Assembly: GCA_910586575.1 (NCBI GenBank)
Contig: CAJUJQ010000142.1
Coordinates: 1 to 8,001 of the forward strand
Length of the DNA: 8,001 bases
Direction: 5' to 3'
Source: an uncultured Clostridia bacterium
Lineage (GTDB): Bacteria; Bacillota; Clostridia; Oscillospirales; Butyricicoccaceae
Below the pieces are notes generated by a model. The model made no database searches. It was given only the letters and a program-made list of their open reading frames with translations, and had not been told where the DNA came from. Of the stretch, positions 6,178-8,001 are shown in pieces. Position 1 is the first letter of the stretch, and each line of letters begins with the position of its first letter. The translations under genes and the position numbers were made by a program.

Positions 6178-6399
6178 TTAGACAGTCCTCCGTTCTGAAA
6201 TCGTTGTTGTCAATCCTGATTTCAGGCACGGAGGAGCGCGGCATCCTGGCAGTCTGCAAACATTTATAATCAAAAAGCGGCTGATTCCGCATAAATTTGC
6301 GAAATCAGCCGCTATCTGACAGAGTCTTATTGAAAAGAAGGCATGCTTTGGCACGGGGGCTGCGACAATGCGCTGTCTGTGTCTGCGTTGACCGACCAT
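6178..6399 (-). CDS. Possible leader ORF overlapping a terminator-like hairpin, coupled to the sigma-like gene
   Basis: A 73-aa basic, cysteine-containing frame (MVGQRRHRQRIVAA...TISERRTV) with AAGGAG ten bases before its ATG. Its stop TAA is one base before the sigma-like ATG, and the ribosome binding site of that gene lies inside its last codons. The terminator hairpin at 6271-6313 is inside it, so ribosomes translating it would disrupt the stem. I recognise no domain. It may be a translated leader rather than a functional protein, or the frame may be fortuitous; spacing and coupling favour translation. Confidence 0.4.
   Translation of the reverse strand: MVGQRRHRQRIVAAPVPKHAFFSIRLCQIAADFANLCGISRFLIINVCRLPGCRAPPCLKSGLTTTISERRTV
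6271..6313 (-). terminator. Terminator-like hairpin in the leader of the first sigma-like gene (candidate attenuator)
   Basis: AGCGGCTGATT (6276-6286) pairs with AATCAGCCGCT (6303-6313), with inner GCA/TGC pairing. On the minus strand the stem is followed by TTTTT. It lies 95 bases before the sigma-like start and downstream of a probable minus-strand promoter, so it would stop that transcript unless prevented. Confidence 0.65.
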
Positions 6400-6412
6400 T
6401 TCGTATTCGCTC

Positions 6413-6447
6413 CTTAGTGATAGTAAATGCACTGCATCCTCACTAAG
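6413..6447 (-). promoter_or_regulatory. Leader hairpin covering the ribosome binding site of the 73-aa ORF
   Basis: CTTAGTGA (6413-6420) and TCACTAAG (6440-6447) are exact inverted copies. On the minus strand the second arm reaches into the AAGGAG site (6410-6415), so pairing would hide it. A smaller stem ACGC-TTCAGA-GCGT (6449-6462) precedes it near the expected transcript start. Confidence 0.4.
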
Positions 6448-6464
6448 CACGCTTCAGAGCGTAA

Positions 6465-6493
6465 ATTATAACCTTTTTTTCAAAATTTTTCTA
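6465..6493 (-). promoter_or_regulatory. Probable promoter of the leader and first sigma-like gene
   Basis: On the minus strand TAGAAA (6488-6493) and TATAAT (6465-6470) are separated by exactly 17 bases. The -10 is perfect and the -35 is weak. The -35 lies at the end of the first copy of the 18-base box, so whatever binds that box could act on this promoter. Confidence 0.55.
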
Positions 6494-6505
6494 CCTGAGC
6501 GGTTG
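6488..6505 (+). repeat. 18-base box, copy 1
   Basis: TTTCTACCTGAGCGGTTG, identical to 7948-7965 and inverted relative to 6670-6687. It overlaps the -35 of the probable minus-strand promoter. Confidence 0.8.
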
Positions 6506-6669
6506 CAATGGACGGATTGCCATATCCTTTCTTTATTGATAGCAATAATCTTATAAAGATGTAAATATAAGCATGGTTTTATGAGGTTTGCTGCTAGTAC
6601 TCTGCCGATTGCGTTGCTGATTCGCGGACAAATGTCTCTGTTCTGCGGACGGCTGGCTTGATGCTCGCC

Positions 6670-6687
6670 CAACCGCTCAGGTAGAAA
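6670..6687 (-). repeat. 18-base box, copy 2 (inverted)
   Basis: CAACCGCTCAGGTAGAAA, the exact reverse complement of copies 1 and 3. It contains the stop codon and last two codons of the second sigma-like gene. With copy 1 it forms terminal inverted repeats around a 164-base AT-rich spacer that I cannot assign to any gene. Confidence 0.8.
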
Positions 6688-7121
6688 TTTTTCTTAATTT
6701 TTTTCTTGCGCTTCGAATAGACTTCGATACTGCAGGCTGACTGATACCTTCAGACAGCGCGATGAGCGTCATCTGCATCCGTTCCACATAGAACATATAC
6801 AGCCGTCGATACTGCGTTTCCGTAAGGATATCCCTTATTCTTTTCATCATATCCGCCGTCCGCAGCCTGCTCGACACCCCGGTTTTATCCTCGACCAGCA
6901 TATCCTCAATCGTTACGCCATCTGTATCGGCCTCGGCTCTGATCGGCACAGTGCAGTCATCATACCATCGCCCTGCCTTCTCAGAACTCTTATAATCATC
7001 GTCTGACCATTTTTTCCAATACGCAAGATGCGTAAACGATTGCCTGCGGGTCGCCCTTATTCCTGGCATAATCACTTCGCTTATCGTACACACTGCTCTC
7101 CAGTTCGTTGTGTGGGTTCAT
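6677..7121 (-). pseudogene. Second sigma-like regulator, broken by a frame change
   Basis: The C-terminal part is clear in one frame: LAYWKKWSDDDYKSSEKAG, then a region-4-like helix-turn-helix (LTETQYRRLYMFYVE, ISQPAVSKSIRSARKKLRK). The expected N-terminus of this family is in another frame. From ATG 7119-7121 it reads MNPHNELESSVYDKRSDYA and RNKGDPQAIVYAS, then runs to a stop at 6996-6998. The frames cross near 7015-7030, where the sequence is the palindrome TACGCA-AGA-TGCGTA. Related proteins, as I recall them, have roughly 20 more residues between IVY and the WKKWSD segment, so a deletion that also shifts frame is likely. A GTG start at 7091-7093 with GGAG upstream could still make a 138-aa C-terminal protein. 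Its last codons lie in box copy 2. Confidence 0.65.
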
Positions 7122-7135
7122 TGAGACACAACGAA
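7104..7135. repeat. 10-base inverted repeat at the start of the second sigma-like gene
   Basis: TTCGTTGTGT (7104-7113) and ACACAACGAA (7126-7135) are exact inverted copies around a 12-base loop that contains the ATG at 7119-7121. It could control translation of the gene or bind a regulator. Confidence 0.5.
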
Positions 7136-7174
7136 GCCGGTCGGAGACCGACAGCCCGGAGAAATGGAGCATTG

Positions 7175-7217
7175 AAAAAGGGCCCTTATACAGAATTTTC
7201 CTGTATAAGGGCCCTTT
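7175..7217 (-). terminator. Strong terminator-like hairpin upstream of the second sigma-like gene
   Basis: AAAGGGCCCTTATACAG (7177-7193) and CTGTATAAGGGCCCTTT (7201-7217) are a perfect 17-base inverted repeat with a seven-base loop. The T-tract (TTTTT) is on the minus strand; the plus strand has only TTT. It ends 54 bases before the in-family ATG and lies in the leader rather than after any minus-strand gene, as for the first sigma-like gene. Confidence 0.75.
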
Positions 7218-7330
7218 GATCCGAAATAATATTTCAAGTAGAAACTGATTTGTAAGTCATATTTTCCAACTTTTAAGTCGTTTGTATATGTACTCTGATT
7301 CTGTTGTTTATCGTGCTCGTCTATGGCAAT

Positions 7331-7360
7331 TCAGGAAATACAGTTCGAATCATCTTCCAT
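7331..7360 (-). CDS. Possible 9-aa leader peptide
   Basis: AGGAGG (7365-7370) four bases before ATG, then the frame MEDDSNCIS and TGA. It lies between the divergent xre promoter region and the terminator-like hairpin at 7175-7217, where a leader peptide of an attenuated transcript would be. A strong ribosome binding site with only nine codons is unusual, but the frame is too short to be sure. Confidence 0.25.
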   Translation of the reverse strand: MEDDSNCIS

Positions 7361-7389
7361 ATTTCCTCCTCTGGCATCATACAAAAGTA

Positions 7390-7472
7390 ATTACAAATCG
7401 TTTTCTATGACTTGTAATGGTATTTATACTTGCTTTTGAATCTGGTAAGATAGCTGTGGGGTGAGTTGTAAT
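7390..7472. promoter_or_regulatory. xre promoter region with repeated TTGTAAT operator-like motif
   Basis: ATTACAA (7390-7396) and TTGTAAT (7412-7418) form an inverted pair. A third TTGTAAT (7466-7472) overlaps the xre start codon. A possible -10 TATACT (7425-7430) with a weak TTTTCT -35 (7401-7406) places the middle motif between them. On the minus strand TATAAA occurs in the same stretch, so a divergent promoter toward the sigma-like gene is possible. Autorepression by the XRE protein is inferred. Confidence 0.4.
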
Positions 7473-7803
7473 GCGAAACCCGATAGATGAATTTGGAAAT
7501 GCGGTTCGTGAAAAACGGAGATCCAGGAACTTAACGCAGCAGCAGCTTGCCGTAAAACTGGGAATGAACCAGCGGACGATTATGCAGGCTGAAAAGGGCA
7601 GCGGTGACCGCAAGTTTGAAACAATCATTTCGCTGGCGCAAGAGTTGGAGATTAGTCTTGACGACCTGATTTTTCCGGAGAAATCTGTATCAAATACACT
7701 TCCTAAATGCGTATACGATTTTTTTGAAGGAAAGCCAGAAAGAGAAATAAGAAAATACATTACTCTTTGTCAGTTTGTAGAAAATCTTTATTCTGAATCG
7801 TGA
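7471..7803 (+). CDS. XRE-family helix-turn-helix regulator
   Basis: A 110-aa DNA-binding protein, close in size to the Tn916 Orf9 repressor (about 117 aa). The HTH_XRE domain covers about residues 7-67: FGNAVREKRRSRNLTQQQLAVKLG, then the recognition helix around NQRTIMQAEKG, then ETIISLAQELEISLDDLIF. The short C-terminal tail (to ENLYSES) may serve in dimerisation. GGGGTGAG precedes the ATG by about five bases. It is divergent from the sigma-like genes, the same topology as orf9 versus orf7 in Tn916, so a repressor of that unit and of itself is the likely role. A hairpin follows the stop codon. Intact. Confidence 0.88.
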   Translation: MRNPIDEFGNAVREKRRSRNLTQQQLAVKLGMNQRTIMQAEKGSGDRKFETIISLAQELEISLDDLIFPEKSVSNTLPKCVYDFFEGKPEREIRKYITLCQFVENLYSES

Positions 7804-7810
7804 AATACAA

Positions 7811-7851
7811 AGCAGGCATCCAACAGATATTTTCGTTGCTGGATGCCTGCT
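7811..7851. terminator. Hairpin after xre, probable terminator
   Basis: AGCAGGCATCCA (7811-7822) and TGGATGCCTGCT (7840-7851) are exact inverted copies, extended by CAAC/GTTG pairing. It begins seven bases after the xre stop. There is no T-tract on the plus strand; the minus strand has TTTGTATTT, so it may act in both directions or mainly against leftward transcription. Confidence 0.5.
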
Positions 7852-7947
7852 GTAATAGGTTTGATCGATTTTCGACTCACAGTTTTATTATACTCTTTCA
7901 CTTGATTACATGGTATAACCTAACCCGGATAAACCGGAACCAAAAAT

Positions 7948-7965
7948 TTTCTACCTGAGCGGTTG
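7948..7965 (+). repeat. 18-base box, copy 3
   Basis: TTTCTACCTGAGCGGTTG, identical to copy 1 and in the same orientation, so copies 1 and 3 are direct repeats about 1.46 kb apart enclosing the second sigma-like gene and xre. A TATAAT on the minus strand (7887-7892) lies about 55 bases downstream when read leftward. Confidence 0.8.
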
Positions 7966-8001
7966 GGTTGCAAAGAAACAACGTAAGGGGTAAAATGTGA
8001 G

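Noticed and set aside
6466..6672. 68-aa frame on the minus strand between box copies 1 and 2
   Set aside because: Starts at TTG without a ribosome binding site and has no domain; it spans repeat sequence and the promoter region.
6670..6687. Box read in reverse as a conserved protein tail QPLR-stop
   Set aside because: It follows simply from the identical 18 bases; the upstream codons differ in all three copies.
7321..7380. 19-aa frame MMPEEEIWKMIRTVFPELP on the minus strand
   Set aside because: No ribosome binding site before its ATGs; the AGGAGG in this stretch fits the overlapping 9-codon frame better.
7377..7760. 127-aa frame on the minus strand opposite xre
   Set aside because: Shadow of a gene with a clear HTH_XRE domain.
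1..8001. CRISPR array, rRNA or insertion sequence transposase
   Set aside because: No regularly spaced repeats of CRISPR type, no rRNA segments and no DDE or other transposase frame were seen.

Overview
The window looks like accessory, mobile DNA from a low-to-mid GC Gram-positive anaerobe, most likely a gut Clostridia (Oscillospiraceae/Ruminococcaceae-like). The reasons are AGGAGG-type ribosome binding sites, a tnpW-like small gene, Tn916/Tn1549-style sigma-like regulators with a divergent XRE regulator, and a Clostridia-type tRNA-Ala(GGC) fragment. The genus call is inference. I see no housekeeping gene.

Region 1 (1-1927) is a tyrosine-recombinase integration module. It has a structured 5' hairpin, an integrase on the minus strand (351-1577), three short direct repeats upstream of it that look like arm-type integrase sites, a strong terminator with a GAAA tetraloop, and the 3' ~60 bases of a tRNA-Ala(GGC). 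The 5' part of that tRNA is replaced by other sequence, so the arrangement resembles attP or a tandem/compound junction rather than an intact tRNA.

Region 2 (1928-5186) holds a large serine recombinase (minus) preceded by a tnpW-like small gene (minus), and a divergent Fic-family AMP-transferase with a C-terminal winged helix (plus). The intergenic region between tnpW and fic carries a good promoter for fic and three copies of CTGAAATAA, one lying between the -35 and -10. This suggests that Fic, or another regulator, controls both directions.

Region 3 (5187-5760) has no convincing gene. It holds several hairpins and a ~35-base sequence also found, with a 5-base deletion, just upstream of the serine recombinase.

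Region 4 (5763-8001) is a regulatory cassette comparable in layout to orf7/orf9 of Tn916. An intact sigma-like regulator (minus, 5763-6176) sits behind a leader that contains a possible 73-aa ORF and a Rho-independent-type hairpin. A second sigma-like gene (minus, 6677-7121) appears to be broken by a frame change near 7015-7030 and also lies behind a strong terminator-like hairpin. A divergent XRE regulator (plus, 7471-7803) follows. An 18-base box occurs three times here (6488, 6670 inverted, 7948); its copies bracket a 165-base spacer and then the second sigma gene plus xre.

Taken together, this is probably a composite of at least two integrative elements with tyrosine and serine recombinases and a transcription-attenuation-style control cassette.
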